Positions 1 through 35,848 of a stretch of 64,000 nt of DNA are shown in pieces. The stretch is taken from contig CM053256.1 in the NCBI GenBank assembly GCA_028583405.1, positions 6,779,527 to 6,843,526 of the forward strand, read 5' to 3'. Position 1 is the stretch's first letter. The number at the start of each line of letters is the position of its first letter. The DNA is from Pogonophryne albipinna. Its lineage: Eukaryota > Chordata > Actinopteri > Perciformes > Artedidraconidae. The position numbers were made by a program, and so were the translations under genes. The notes under the pieces are model-generated. The model was not told the origin of the DNA. It saw only the letters and a list, made by a program, of their open reading frames with translations, and did not search any database.

Positions 1-505
1 AAATTCAAACAGCAGAACCACAAGGTCTGCCCTAAGAGGGGACTGTGTAGTCCCTCTTAGGTCCAGTTCCTTTGGCAAACACTGTTTCTCTGTGAGGGCA
101 CCAACACTCTGGAACACAATACCAATACAGATAAGGAATAACACCTCCTATCATACATTTAACCACAATCATAAGAACTGGCTTTTAAACAATCAAAAAT
201 GTGAACACTTTTAACTATATCAAGGTATGATGATATTTCATCTGTTTGCATGTTTGTTTGTTCCTCTCTATTGTTGTACTGCTGTTCCTATTTATTGTTG
301 TACTGCTATTTATTTATTGCTGTACTGATGTTGTCTGCTGTACTCTATTTAATTATGTTTTTATTTTCTAGTCTTGTTGTTGTCATTTAACATCTTGCCA
401 AGGACAACAGTTGAAAATTAGCCTGCTGGCTAATACTGGCTCATTTACAGCAATGTGAATTAATGTGCACTGTCCTTTAAATAAATAAACAAACAAACAA
501 ACAAG
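1..505 (+). mobile_element. LINE 3' end, cut by the window edge
   Basis: One frame up to the stop at 212-214 reads like the C-terminal tail of a non-LTR reverse transcriptase: ...SSSFGKHCFSVRAPTLWNTI..., then a TF...KNWLL segment and TAA. The RAPTLWN motif followed by a short basic stretch is typical of LINE ORF2 ends. About 270 bp of AT-rich 3' UTR follows and ends in an (AAAT)/(AAAC)n tail at about 480-505, the usual LINE terminus. The 5' part lies outside the window. The family cannot be fixed without a repeat library. Confidence 0.65.
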
Positions 506-3500
506 TGTTTTGTGTGTATTGAACCAAACTCACAAGTGATGCGTTTCAGACTCCTGTCGTTTTGTTAACGTTATGATAGTGAGTGAGTGGCTGTAAAGGG
601 CACAGCAGCGTAGCAGTGCACACACAAAGGAAGTGACAAAGGACAGCAAACTAGCAAAGATTGATGTAAACAAACCATTATTTAAAGACATTTAAATTGC
701 AAAGGAAAAAAAAGGAAGTACATTCATTCCATTTGTCTTCAGGACAGATATTCAGAATGTGTTGTGATGAGTTACATTAAATGTTTAGTCGGAAGCAGGG
801 GTTTGTTGGTTTGTAGTAGTACAGTATTACTAGAAGTTGTGTTGACAATGCCACCATGACGTGAGAGAAGTGATTCCATAATAGATATCAAATGCACAAA
901 ATTATGTCACAATGATCCTTTATACGTAATCTGCTACATTTGTTTACAATCAATCTTCACAGACTTAAGAAGTCTCTACACTGAATATTAAATGGAATTA
1001 AAAACACTAATGCAGATGTTTGGTAAAGTAAGAGGAGACTTCTTTCCCTCTTGCTGATGATAGAGCTGCATGAATGTGACCTGGAGGATTCCTAAGGAGC
1101 TGACTGGACATACCTATGAGTTGAGTCACATTTTGGGACTGACTGTTAAGAGAACAGGCTTCAGAGAAGCAGAGTGTGTCAAGGAAGCAGTGAAATGACA
1201 GCTGAAAGCAGTAAAGAGCAGTTTGACAGTGACAGTAATGGTTGAATCAGATGAGTTAGAGTAGGGGGAATACCAAAAGCCAACTTGGGATGACAGCACA
1301 GGAAATATGCATAACTATTTTAAGAGCATGCATGTGAAAAGTATTTTTTGGATGAACTTGTGCTGAGCACTAAACTACTTGTTTGAAGTCCTTTTAGACA
1401 ATTATGAGACTAAATTCTAGTTACGTGAGACAGCAGATGTTTTTGCTGGACGGGGACATGGAGGACAGAGTTGCTGGTTTGAATCCAACACACAGCTGCT
1501 CCAGCAGAGATATTGGCCACCAGTGTTGGGGAACTCCAAGCTATGGTTGTGCATTTTCGCAAATGAAATAAAAATCTGGTTGCTGATGAAAAATGTTATA
1601 CTCCATAAACCTTTTCCCTGGATGCATAAAGGTGAAGAAACACAGAAAAACGCATCATTTACTTTGCTTGCAGAGTTACAGCAAAAAGAAGAATGTGTCT
1701 AAGTTTCAATAATGGCAACACAAAGCCCTTAATTCCAATAAAGAAGCTTTTTTTTGTTATCATTTTTGCACTACAGCAAAGTCTTTAGCTGTGACTCAGA
1801 GCCAGTTGGAAAGTATCCAGCTCCACTTGAAAAGTGAGATTCACATGATCAACCCTGAAATAGAACAAGACAGCCATAAAGTGCACTGCTGCACCCTCGG
1901 ATGAGGTTAGAAAAGCCTCAAGTCTCCAGATTTGATTTTAAAGTGACTAATCCACATTTATGTCCATTCTGGGACCAGAAATGTCAGAGCTGGGGATGAA
2001 AAGTGGAGTTGCTTGTGAAAGTCAGAATAGACTTTACGTTTGGCCATTACCTGAGAAGTGTAACCTGTCTTCTCTCCCAGCCAAAATCCACTTTCATACC
2101 CATGTGTAACCGAGTTTAAGGACTCACCACTATCAAAGAAAAGCTATAAATGTCTCAAGACCAAATGCCTTTTCTTTGACATTTCAGGAGGGAGATTACA
2201 CCTGGTAAAACAATTGAAAGCCTTAAAGGATCATTGAGCATCAAACGATTCTGGGCAGAGAGTTCATTTTTCCATGCTTTAGGCAGTTTACGGTCTATGA
2301 GAGAATCCTTTAAACTGCCCGTCCGTCCCATGATGCATTGTGAAGCCTGTCCTACTTTGAATAGAGAGATGATAAGTGTGAGTGACCTTGGCATGCTGGG
2401 GTTTGTCTCGTCACAGAGAGGCAGACCCAGGAATACACAAGCACAAACACACACACTATCTTCTATGTCTGTAATACCTTCTTCACTCCGATTATGTGGC
2501 ATTAAGATGAAAGCAGGACCATCATTACCCACAGAAGTAAACATGTCAAAGGAAACATGAGAAAAGAATGTCTGCTGATTAGCACAGGTCTCACAGCCCC
2601 ATCTTGTGTTCAAAGGCAGGAAGTGACACACGCACACACATGCGTGCACACACACACACACACACACACACACAGTCCGAGAACCTGAGCACAGCAACAA
2701 CACAGATTTGTTTTTTACGAGGCATTAATGTAGACTCACTCACATAAACAAAAACACACACTTGCTCACAGGAGCAGATGCCTCTGATTAAGTATTATGC
2801 AATTTGGCTTTTGGGTTAAAATGTGTCATCATTCATAGCTTTGCACAATATTGAACTGAAAGCTAGGAGGTGTGACTAATTAGCATGCCTTATTGTTACT
2901 CCGACTCACAATTGCGCCTGTCATTCAACAAACACTTATAGCTTTTGGATGAATGGCATTGGTTGGAGAGCCACTAGTTCAGTCTAATACAAATATATAA
3001 CAATTATTGAATGGATTTTAAATAAAGTACAGGCATTGATGTTCAACAGAGGACAAATCCTACTATGGACTCTCTTATATAATAAGGATACAAAATATGC
3101 AGTTGCAGTCCTCAGCTCCATCCAACACTGAACACAGTGACATCACTTGAGGCAATTTATAGACTGCAAAGCTTCCTCTGGAGCCACAAAAGGCCTTACA
3201 CTTCTTTTTTTCACACATGCAGTTTTACTCTTCAAGTGGAAAAAGACTCTGATGTGTAAAATTGATGGATTTTGTCCTTAAGGATCATCATTGTGATCAT
3301 TTGAGCATGCTGAGGTTAGCATTTACCACCCAGCAGATCCTATCCTCAGTTTGTGTATGTGCCACTAAACAATAAACAGTTAGGCTTACAGATCACTGCC
3401 TGAAAATCTGATTGCATGCTGCCGTGCGGGACAAAAGATGAGCTCATGGTGAATCAGCAGGACAGCAGAAGAGATGAATTGTGCTCTTGGCATGAAGCGC

Positions 3501-5155
3501 ATTACAGCCAGCTGACATGGAACATAGTTACTGCTTTATGAATAGTGAGTATGTTTTGAATGTGTACAGAGCTATATTTAGTGTCTGCACTGATTTTACT
3601 CTGCCTGCAAGTATAAAACAAGTTGAGCTCAGAGGAGATTTGGGAATTGCTGTATTTATTTGTTCCCCTCCCAGGGGAACTTAAGACTGGGTGGTCCTAA
3701 GATGTTTTAAACTTTCTTTGTATGTACAACCGTGGAACAGTACGAGTCTGATTTGAGCCTGTTTTTAAGTTGTACGCCTAAGTGAGTAATCCTGGCACCA
3801 ATAATATTTCCTCTTATCTTGAATTACATGCTTGTTTCTTCTTATTCTTGGCTTGATCTCAGCCCAAAAGTCAATTGCACATGAATTGATCATTCATGCA
3901 CGTTATTACAGATGGATTTAATTATCTTTGCTTCTCCCTTCCACCCCCTCTGTCTCATTGCCTGCAACATCTGTGTCAAATCTAAGGAATACAATGTCAC
4001 CCCTCTCTAGCATACTTAACGCTTATCCATCCAATCTGCAGACAGGATCATAACAAGGATCTGCCACGGGACTCACAGCCCTATTGCTTCTGAATTGGAG
4101 CAGGGGTGACCGGGGAGGGGGCTTTGCGAACATGGAGGACCAGGTTTTGGATTGTTCTAGGGGTTAAACTTTATCCACAGGATTTCCATCACAAAAGCCT
4201 CCTCAGCAGCGAGCAGACGTGACCTTGGGGCCTGCCAGGGACAAACTGAGGAAGTGAATTCACTGAAGCGTCCCCCATTCACGTGTAGGCCTTAAAGGTC
4301 GCTGTCTATCACACCGAGTACCGACCCTCGCCCCACCTCCCCCTCCTCTCACACTGGCCAGAGTCCCTTTATTATGCTGATCTAATGACTGTGGAGGGTA
4401 ATCCAAAAGACCTTCATTAGAATGAGGGTGGCGTGTTACACACTCAGCCAGATCTGAACTGACACTGGGTGCTATACCTGCCAGCTTGGGTGAGATTCAA
4501 AGGCAGCAGTGGTAGCATAACCGTTTCTTCTTTTTATAATTTATCAATTGATTTATTTTAAAGCCACATTTGTAAATTCCCTCTTCCATGAAACACCTCC
4601 ACATGTACAAAGAGCAGTCAATACAATGCCAACACAGACAGAGAGCAGCAGTGTAACAGGAAATACGCACAAATCAGAGATAACATGTTGCTACTTTGCA
4701 GAAGATTACTCATTCTGATAAGTATGTAAATAGTTGTGTGATAATGGAGAGAAGATATCTCAGTTCTGGGTTTGAATAAATATGTGTTTAAGAATAAGAT
4801 AGCACATGAATGCCTATATGTCAAAAAGATTGTATTTATCGATGCTCTGCTAACTGACTGAGAGTGTGACAGAAGTAATTTTCACTAATGAAAAAGAGAG
4901 TTTGATAGAGACGTTTAAATGCGTTCACGGGACTGGCCAGTCATTGCTTGAAGTGTCTAGGTTATTGGATTGTAGATATTGGAATAATATTACACATTGT
5001 CTGAAGGGTGTAGGGAAGGGGGGTTTTCAGACACTGTTTGATGATCTAACAAGCACTTTGTTTGAAGCACACTGATCCCCTTCACGCAATGATTGAACAA
5101 TGCAACAGTGATAGAGACTGTTTCAGCACTACAAAGACATGCAGAGGACACAGGG
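506..5155. other. Intergenic stretch without a recognisable gene
   Basis: No ORF here resembles a known protein and no splice-bounded exon stands out. The longest open frames (around 2155-2703) run through a CA/TG microsatellite and are low complexity on both strands. The only structures seen are short homopolymers and the CA repeat listed separately. Confidence 0.5.
2627..2674. repeat. (CA)n microsatellite
   Basis: About 48 bp of CA dinucleotides, interrupted once by TGCGTG, in intergenic DNA. It creates an artificial VCVCVC-type ORF on the minus strand. Confidence 0.9.
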
Positions 5156-5159
5156 TTAT

Positions 5160-5920
5160 TGGCGCGTTTCCACTGCAGCGGGTAGCTCGCTTTAAGCGTG
5201 CCGAGCCGTGCGGGGCCCGTTTTTGGTTGCGTTTCCACTTGGCCTAGTTTTGGCCCGGGGCTACTTTTTCACCTTTTTTCTGGCCCGACTAAATCGTGGT
5301 TCTAGGGCCAGGAACAACCAGGCTGAGTCGGGCTGAGTATGCAAAACTAGAGAGAGAATCGCTAGCAAGGGGGCTACAACTACAACAAGATGAACATATT
5401 TGACCGTGATTTAATTGTAATACACGTTTCAAAATGATGCCGAAGTAACAACATACTGATACCGGTTAGTAAAAACCATGAATTAATGCTTTGACAAGTC
5501 TGCAGACAGACGGCAGGCGAAAAACCCTTTTAAAATGAGTGTTTTCTAAACGGAGCTTGGCTAAGCTAACGTTATATATGCTCCGACCGTCCACACTCAC
5601 AACAACGGCCTACACAGACATAAATAAACCAGCGACTGTATTCGCCATGACACAGGCAGTCTGTGGTTTGTACTTGTTTAACTTTTGTCTAGTTTCTGAA
5701 CAGATATGAAGAGCTGTGAGCTCTGAGTGCTAAGAGCTAACGTGTTGTTGTTTGGGGCGCTCATTGAAGATGACGTCACGGCTCCGCCTACACTGCGTTA
5801 CTATAGTAACTACCCCAGTTCCTAAACTGTAATGGAAGCGCAGCATTAAAGTGAGCCGGGCCTAATAAGGCCTAACCAAACCGAGCGAGGCCGAGCGAGG
5901 CCTGCAGTGGAAACGCGCCA
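5160..5920. mobile_element. Non-autonomous DNA transposon (MITE) with 19-bp terminal inverted repeats
   Basis: TGGCGCGTTTCCACTGCAG at 5160-5178 is the exact reverse complement of 5902-5920. The ~760-bp interior is GC-rich near the ends, with a CGAGGCC-type subterminal repeat at 5880-5902, AT-rich in the middle, and encodes no transposase. No target duplication could be fixed with confidence (left flank ...GGTTAT, right flank TAAGAG...), so the superfamily is open; PIF/Harbinger or hAT are possible. Confidence 0.75.
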
Positions 5921-6079
5921 TAAGAGAGCGGTGCAGCCTGTAGTAAGCTATGGTGACAATTTGGACTATGGGTATAAACACAGATTACATCTTGCACAAT
6001 TTAGTTTGAATTACATTTTGGTCAATCAGTCCACCCCTTTGGTATGGACTGAAATACATGATTACATAAATAATACGCC

Positions 6080-6565
6080 AACTGTTGGATGGATTGCAAT
6101 TCAATTGTTTGCAGTCTTTCATGTTCCCATCAGGATAAACCATATATTTTTGGTGCTCCTCTAACATTTTCTCTAGCACTGCTAACATATTAACTTTCTC
6201 TGTAACATCTACTAGATGGATTGGCACAGAATGGTTTAGAGGCTTTCTTGTTCCCTAGACGATGCACCCTAATAACTTTGGTGATCCCTTGACCTTTCCC
6301 GATGTGCCAACATGAGGTTGATATTTTTGCTTTTTATTAAAACCACAACAAGTGGATGGATTGCCTTAGCATTTTGTTCAGGCATATATGTTCCCCAGAG
6401 GATGAACTGTATGAACTTGATATTTCATGGAAAGCCAGGTCAAAAATATTCTGTCTATTCAATACTTTGGTTCAGATTTGTAATATTTTTGAGCATTAAA
6501 ATAAAGCCTGTCAGAGCTGGTAGCATGGCTGTAGTCTCCTCAACTTGTCTAATTAAAAGTGAAAG
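6080..6565 (+). repeat. Degenerate dispersed/tandem fish repeat, ~130-bp units
   Basis: The motif GGATGGATTG recurs at about 6087, 6216 and 6353, each followed by a similar ~60-bp block (...TTC/TATGTTCCC..AG..GATG...) and, in two units, by text like TTTGGTGATCCC and CATGAGGTTGATATTTTTG. Spacing is about 130-138 bp. The block ends with GAGCTGGTAGCATGGCTGTAG. I recognise this from general familiarity as a dispersed teleost repeat; no coding capacity is visible. A related piece is at 36360-36510. Confidence 0.5.
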
Positions 6566-8768
6566 CATGGCACTTCATAACTTCTGTTTGCATTTTTTTC
6601 AAACTCATGTTGTGCTGAAAATGATTTCTCAAACTCTAAGCATAATTGTTAATTCTAGTCTAGAGCCCAATGTTTCCCCAGAATACCAAATCAGTAAGTC
6701 TGAATTACAGGGAAATATGCGTATAATAATGCAGTAGACATTTAAAAGATTCAATGTAATGCAATGCTGCAGGCCTAACAATAACAGTGTAACACAGCAT
6801 CATTAAAGGGTAAGAAAACATAAATACAGAGTGTGCATAATATTAAATGTGATGTTTTCTTACAGGAGATCATTTTATATAAATGTTCATTCTATTTGTA
6901 GAAACATTCATGGGAAAATAATGTAAGATTTTCAGGCATTTCTCAGCCTTTGACAAGTCTTTGTAATGTTCAATTAGCAAAACGTAGGAATAAAAGATGC
7001 TATCGCTACGCTGCATTATCAGTGAAGTGAATAACTGCCCCCAGGCTCCAGACCCCAAAGGCCCCAAATTCATTGTGTGCCACTTAATTTTGATAAATTG
7101 CCAATTTGTTTGGAAATATGTTCCACTAAATTGTTGTATCAAGTCAAATAGGTCTCAAAGCAGATTCTGCATTACTGCCTTTTTACCTATTCCGAAATAT
7201 TCATGTTTTATATTCCTAGTAGTATTTGTGTTTAACCAAATTACCACATTGGGGGGAGGGGGGCACAGCCAATGTTTCCCTCTGGGTTTCCCTTGTGAGC
7301 CATGGGTCAAACTAAATGAGTCAAACTCGTGATCCAGGGAGAGGTCAGAGCATAATGAAATGCAGATTTTTTTTTTCTTACCATTTCTAAAGAAAAACAT
7401 GTAATCTCTCCACATGATGTTCTTCATGGTACCTTGCCACCTCCACAATCAACACTCGTTTGAATGTAACTGTGCTTGATTAAGAGCTCTGTAATGACAC
7501 ACAGCCGAGCGTCAAGAAGTGTTTTCGACCTGGTGAGCATCTACTCCAACTCCTTCAAACTTGTAAAGGACACTCAAGACTCTTCAAGAAACCATTTATT
7601 ACTTTTCAAACTCTTTTGAACCACTTTCATTTTCTCTGCTGGCACCTGAAATGTTTCATGTCTAAAAATCAGCTTGACTTTTATGGACATGTAAAAGCGC
7701 TTTTTTATTAATATGGGGTATGTAGTGCATGGGCGTTTCTGCAATCAGTTTTTTGGCTACTTTTCTCTATTTTACCTAACTATTTTGCTCAAATTCACAT
7801 TCACTTAATATCATGTTGAATTTGACCTCAAATGTAATATTCAACCTTCTGTTAAATGCATAAATGATACCTTGTTTAGTCATATGAATACAAACATACC
7901 CTTTACAGCCTCTAAGTTCACCCTTGTAAAAACAAGACCCTCTGTCAGACCTTGTGGCAAATGTTCAGTTATAATAAACATCTTCTGCCCAATAAAACTA
8001 TGTAAACAAAATGGCACGCTTTTATCACACGCTGAGCCTGTGTGTGTTTTATTGATCCTCGAACACACAAGGAGGTGAGACTGAACCATATAAGATTATG
8101 GTTATTTATACATGTTTCCTTATTTGAGGAATACTGCCTTAGATATTCACAACTGTAATGAACTGACATTTCACACAGGAGGGGTAAGTTTTACATTGAG
8201 TGCTGTTCTGGAGCCATTTATTGAACAATTTATGCCTCGTAGTTTACGACTGAGCTTCCCCTCAGGCGTTCCTACAGATCTCAGAGGATTGACTCTTGAG
8301 GAGGCAGAAGAAAAGAACAGAGCTTCCAGTAAGCCATTACCTCTGACTGCAGGGTTATTAATCCAGACAATAAAGGCTTTAGCTCTCAGCAATCCATGTT
8401 TTACATTTACAGTGGGCTTTTAGAGAGAGTTACAACTAGAGCATGAAAATGCTTTGTAGTGGGACAATTTGAGTCGGGTAACTTTATATCTTGTTAACCA
8501 GTAATGGTGGAAGTATTCTGAATCCTTATTTAGGTAACAAGAACAAGATAAGAATAAACAAATACACTGAATGAAAGTATTATTTACTTAACGTACTGAA
8601 GGTAGTCCTTATTCAGAAATAATGTCTCCATTTACAGTGTTATACTATCGTATCATATTAGTTTAATCATTGTATATATTGAATTACTATTATTGAACAA
8701 TTGTCCATTGTATTCTATAAACCCTAATATTTTGTATGTAAATACTACAAATATATAGAGTAACTAAC
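6566..8768. other. Intergenic stretch without a recognisable gene
   Basis: AT-rich DNA with short homopolymers (for example G and T runs near 7250 and 7365). The open frames here are short, overlap on both strands and resemble no protein I know. No exon or RNA gene could be supported. Confidence 0.45.
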
Positions 8769-8772
8769 TTAA

Positions 8773-9153
8773 AGGTGGGGTAGGTAAGTTTGAGAAACCG
8801 GCTCGATACACTTTTTGTTATATTCCATGGAATGCTCTTAACATCCCGATAGCAATGAATATCTGAAGTGCTTTGACAAAAAATCCATGAAAAAATGTCA
8901 TCTGTGGAAGCTGTAGTACTGTAAAAAGCACGACCAATCATCTGAGCCGGCCCGGCTAAAGTAACTGGATGGCCTACCTGCCTGTCAGCCTTCCGTCTGT
9001 GCACAAACTTATCTCGTGCCCTCCTTGGTCATGTGCGCGTTCGTGTGTGTTGGAGGAGGGGCTCTGTAAGGAAGTGGCAGGTTTTTTTCCGGTTGTGTAT
9101 TTTCAAATTCTAGCGCACTCGAGCTGGTTTCTCCAAAATTACCTACCCCACCT
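8773..9153. mobile_element. TTAA-flanked MITE, copy 1 (complete)
   Basis: The left end AGGTGGGGTAGGTAAGTTTG at 8773 and the right end (inverted ...TTACCTACCCCACCT, ending 9153) form inverted repeats of about 35-39 bp with few mismatches. Both ends abut TTAA (8769-8772 and 9154-9157), the target of piggyBac and Kolobok transposons; AGGT termini fit Kolobok better. The 381-bp interior has no transposase. A truncated inverted copy lies at 42588-42748. Confidence 0.8.
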
Positions 9154-9157
9154 TTAA

Positions 9158-11440
9158 GCTTTAAAATAACTCGTGGAGTGAATAGTACACATATTGAAAA
9201 GCACACCCTCTGAATTGGAGTGAGGTAGGAGTTTGAATTGGAAGTGGAAATACGTAGGTAGAAGTACCTCAAAATGTGAACAGTTTCTTTAACGCTCCAA
9301 TTCATATCGTAATCATCTCGTAGTCTCCCTAAGAATTGTTATCAATTTAGATTGTTTTTATTTCAATTTGATTTTCCGTCATCATTTGTCATGAACTTTG
9401 TCAAAAATGGCACAAAATATAATACACATTTTCTAAACTCTTCTCTGTGTCAGCACAGATCAGGCCCTTATAAGGAAGATATACTCAGAGGAGGAAGTCA
9501 TATGGTTGCACTTATCTTGTTTTAGCTGTTTTGTATTAAATCTCTGAGGGCCAGTAAAAGGCTACGCTTTTAGACCCTCCACTGAGGACTTCTCACATGT
9601 GAAACAATAACAGTTATATGTAAATCAGGCCAGCAGGAATTTAAAAGTTTAAACAAATGTGTTGTATGAGATCAAATGAAACGAGAACGATTCCCTGGTC
9701 ATTTCAAGAGCTAGCATTCAAAGATGAATACAACACAAGTAAACACCATAAGAGTTCAAGCTCAGGGTGCTATATTAGATAAATAGATGGTAGATGTGCA
9801 TAACATGAAACTAACTAATATTACTTATTGCAATCATTTTACACGTGTACTGCTGCATTGTGTTTCTAAACATCTCTGCTGTTGAAAATCGCTATACATT
9901 TTCAGGAGACAAGTTTAGATTTTTCATTTTATTTGCGAGTGTGCTTCAACCTGCATTGTAACCCATTCACAGAGTCAGATAAGATCATCATTTACATGGT
10001 GTCCTGAATATTCAGGGTCATATGCCTGAACTTATGTTATGATGGGACAAGTGTTTTAGACTTTTAGTGCTCTGTGGGTGCTTAGAGTTTGCACAGTTTT
10101 AAAGCGAGTGAAAATAAATTAAATAAGCCATGAAAGTGCTGCGCCAGCTCTGTGCTGTTTGAACTAAGAGAATTGTTGAACAGTTGCTGGAAGTACTTAA
10201 TTCATGCATTGACTTTTCCAATAAAGTAAAAGAACTATTTTTAGGTGTGTGCACGTTAATCTTACTAGCTTCTAGAAAAATATTTAATTTGAGTGCTGCA
10301 GGCATTTTGGGATAGCGTGGATTGGAGTGCAGTAAAAATATCACAAAACTCTGTAAATGTCAGCCAATACTGGTTTTACAACTATATAATTAAAATGTGT
10401 ACAGAATGTTTAATTGAAGACTTTCAGTTCCTCTTTTTAAGGAAATACACTCTCCTTTGCAAGTTGAGGGAGGTTTGAAAATAAAAAGATCTCAACCATT
10501 CTGTGTTGTGCCAGCCTAGCTAAGAATTAACACGAAAAAACTATTTTCATAATGCCATGAAAAAAAGCAGTTGTTACAAAAAAGCTGACTAACATCTTTG
10601 TTTTTTTTTAGAGCCTACATTACCTGCCGCCAACAGCATATGTCTCTCTTCAAAACCTAAACTGAACGTTGCTGAATGATTCCATTGAACGTGACTAAGT
10701 GGACTGGACTTTGGATCATATTGTCAGACTCAAACGACAGCTGTGAAGCCTTACTGGTCAGACATTGTCTACTCCAGCTGACACGTCTTCACCTAAATTG
10801 GCACTTTGAATGGCACAATGTTTTTGTTTGTTTGCATGCATCCTCAAAGCTTATAATTTGCACCTCATGTACAGCCGGAAAGCACATTAAGGGCTCTGTG
10901 TAGAAATTGCGGCCTACTTCCAAAACCCTACAGACTTCATTTATTTCACCTGTGTAATTGTCAATGCACAGTTAGCCTTGTGCACTCCTAACTCTGAAAT
11001 GTTATAACAATGTTGTTGAGTCATCCAATGAACATCCACAATTAATCTTTCCCATCTCCATCCATCCGATTTGAAGTGAATGCAGCAGTGTGAGGCAGAT
11101 GTCCTGTACTCTAAGCTGGAGTATTTAATTGCTTGCTCCCTGTTTATAAGCTAAATAGACAGTTTTAAGTGACCCTCAAACTATCATTAGGTTAGGAATG
11201 TGTGGTTATATGAATCAGAATTAATTTTTGCCAATTCCTGTTTATACATTTTTTATGTAAGTCCAAGATTTGAGTACTTTTCCCACCTCTGCACGTGGGT
11301 CCCATAGTTTCTGTCTACAGCCGTGAACAGAGGAGAAGTAAATAAATCTTAAATAACAAACTCAATGTCAGTTTACATGTAACAGTACTTACCAACATCT
11401 TTGTCTGTATTTGTAAGTAATGAATCAGTCTTAACACCAT
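9158..11440. other. Intergenic region upstream of ube2e2
   Basis: No coding exon or RNA gene is visible. The DNA is AT-rich until about 11440, where CpG density rises into the ube2e2 promoter. Confidence 0.45.
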
Positions 11441-11499
11441 GGTGTCGCGAGGGCTGCTTCTCTCAATGCAGTGCACGTGCACGAGCATTGCGCGCAAGC

Positions 11500-11680
11500 C
11501 GGGAGCGCGCATGGAGGCGGTCCGGGGCTGCCTCAGTTTTTCAGTAATCGCTTTTCTGCTGCTGCTACCTCCAGTTAAATAGCTAGGACACCGGAGCGAG
11601 CAGACGGCCGTGTGAGGATATACTTTTTCGGTACCTTGGGATTACCACGCGGAATTGCAGCATCGACGGCCAGCCGCCAG
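11500..11680 (+). other. ube2e2: Probable non-coding first exon (5' UTR) of ube2e2
   Basis: The sequence ends in CAGCCGCCAG followed by GTAATA at 11681, a good donor. A stronger alternative donor, GTAAGT, begins at 11734 (exon end 11733). No ATG opens a long frame, so this would be 5' UTR spliced to the coding exon near 13.07 kb. The 5' boundary is approximate. Confidence 0.4.
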
Positions 11681-11802
11681 GTAATATCGACACACACATT
11701 AAGCCGCCTCTCGTAACGTTAGATACGCTAAAAGTAAGTAAATGTCCCGTGAAAAGTGTCGTTTTTTTAGTGAAGAAGAAGGAGGAGGTGTTGGTGGAAA
11801 AG

Positions 11803-11818
11803 AGGGGGGGGGGGGGGG
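11803..11818. repeat. Poly-G tract
   Basis: A run of about 16 G in the first intron of ube2e2, likely to be length-variable and prone to sequencing error. It accounts for the glycine-rich spurious ORFs around it. Confidence 0.85.
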
Positions 11819-13081
11819 TTGTGGTGGATGTGTGGGACGAGCTTCCCTTTGTGCGGAGGCAGGGTCACTGCTCTCCAACGCACAATGTGGACACTCCAGA
11901 AACGGCGAAGATCCGCACATTTGGCCCTCCCGCGGACCGTCCTCCATCAGCCCCGCCGTCGGCTGTTTCGGACGAGTCTGACAGAAACGCCTTCTTCTAT
12001 GCGTCTTTTCATTGACTTTAAACCACCGAGGCCTGTTAAGCTGTTTTTAAAGAAAAATACCCCCACAGCGCTAATGTAACGCACCCTACTTTCCCCCTCC
12101 TCCCCCCGGCCTTGTAATGTCAGCCAGCTCCCAATAATGTTTATGATCGCTTTGTAGGACGGCTCGGTTTCAAACCCCCGGTCGACCCCTATTGTGTTTT
12201 TCCACCCCAGAAATGTTGACTTACCCGGTTTGACCGAACTATTTAAGTGTCTGGCGATAACACACACACATTTTAACTTGTATATTTGTGTGGAGTATCA
12301 TGTCTCCGCATCGACCCCGGCCATTGAACCGGGTACATGTTAGCGTTGATGGCCCTATCATTACCGTGAACGCCCCCCGGGGAAGGCGAGCTGTCCTCTA
12401 CTTCATTACCTCGTTTTGATTCACTTAATATCACATAGCTTATATCTGTCTGTTGTTATATTACATTTCGACTATCGATACGTATCTATTTTAGCCGCTT
12501 CTTTGTCGCTTGTAAAGGAGTGATGAAGTAATCCGGGCAATTTTCCTCTTCGCGGATGGTCTCTTCATTTTTGTCTTCTGATCTGTCAGCGATGAAATGT
12601 GGTGACTTAATCATATAAAGAGCCATTTTATCCATCTATTTGGCCATATAACTGATCCAAAACCACAACAATTTCCACAATTAGTTTAAAAGGAAATGGG
12701 GGAATCATGACACAAAGGTTTGTTTTATAAATCTAGACCACTCGCATAAAGCCTTCCAAACAATTAGCCTGTAATATATAATCCCCAATAGATCATTAGG
12801 TGAAAGGCTTGTTATATTCTTTTTTTACAAGGGATCCATACAGCTGTAATTCACCGCCCTGTAAGCTTTTGACAAATGTCTTTTCATAAGCTCACGCTAT
12901 CCCTGCTTGGCTCATCCAGCTGTACATTGATTAAATTAAACCCATCCTACTATAGCTTCTCCTCAAATCTGCACTGTTTGCTGAGAAACTGACAAACAAT
13001 TTGCCCGTATCTCATTTATAGTTGAAATTTGCTCTGCCATTCTCACAGGTTGTGGTTTGACATTACTTTCCAGGGCCCACG

Positions 13082-35164
<22,083 letters not shown>

Positions 35165-35848
35165 ACTACCAACCCCCCCCCCCCTTTACCTCCCTCCCCC
35201 CTCACTGTACCTCTCTCTACCTCTCTCTCTCTCACCCTTAGTCTGTCAAAGCACACTCACTAAGTGCAACGGTAAACCTGCCCTCCTTTCACCTGCCTCC
35301 TCTTCCTCCTCAACCCAACATTTTATCTACCTTTTCTGTGTTAAAAATAATAATCAAATAAGACAAAAAAATGTTCCTTTGTTCCTTGTTGACTTGAAAG
35401 CTTCTTTTTTTATACAAAGAGTAGATTGGGATTTTTATTTTTCCAATATCTGAATGTTGGAAGTATTGTATTGGAGAAAAAAAACAAAACACATATTATA
35501 AATATCATACACATTGTCCTTCAGCTATACAGTATGTATTCTCATTTTCTTAGTGGCACCTGGAACAAACATGCAGAATATATGCTTTTACTTTGTTTTC
35601 CTTGTTTTGTATTTGTCATCAATATGTTATCTGCATGGAACAGGAAGGTTTAAGTCAATGGATCCTTCATGCGTTTTAACTTCCTCTGATTTTGTTTGTA
35701 CTGTATGTATTTTTTCAAAGGCTTTTGAGGCAGACCACAAAAGTATAGGTCTGCCTGTGAAAGAGGCAGGACTTGTATATTTACTGGCTACCCGCCACCT
35801 CTGCAATTGCAGAGTGGTTTGTTGTGCACTTGTATTACTGAAGCACCC

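Larger units (their letters stand above)
11440..12120 (+). promoter_or_regulatory. ube2e2: ube2e2 CpG-rich promoter region
   Basis: A GC- and CpG-rich patch in otherwise AT-rich DNA, just upstream of and overlapping the presumed non-coding first exon. It holds a palindromic E-box (GTGCACGTGCAC, 11471-11482), GCGCGC-type NRF1-like half sites at about 11490-11510 and GC-rich stretches, with no clear TATA box. This is the housekeeping-type promoter expected for a ubiquitin-conjugating enzyme. The transcription start is not known. Confidence 0.5.

Noticed and set aside
2155..2703. 182-codon minus-strand frame
   Set aside because: It runs through a CA/TG microsatellite, is Cys-Val rich only for that reason, and has no recognisable domain or splice context.
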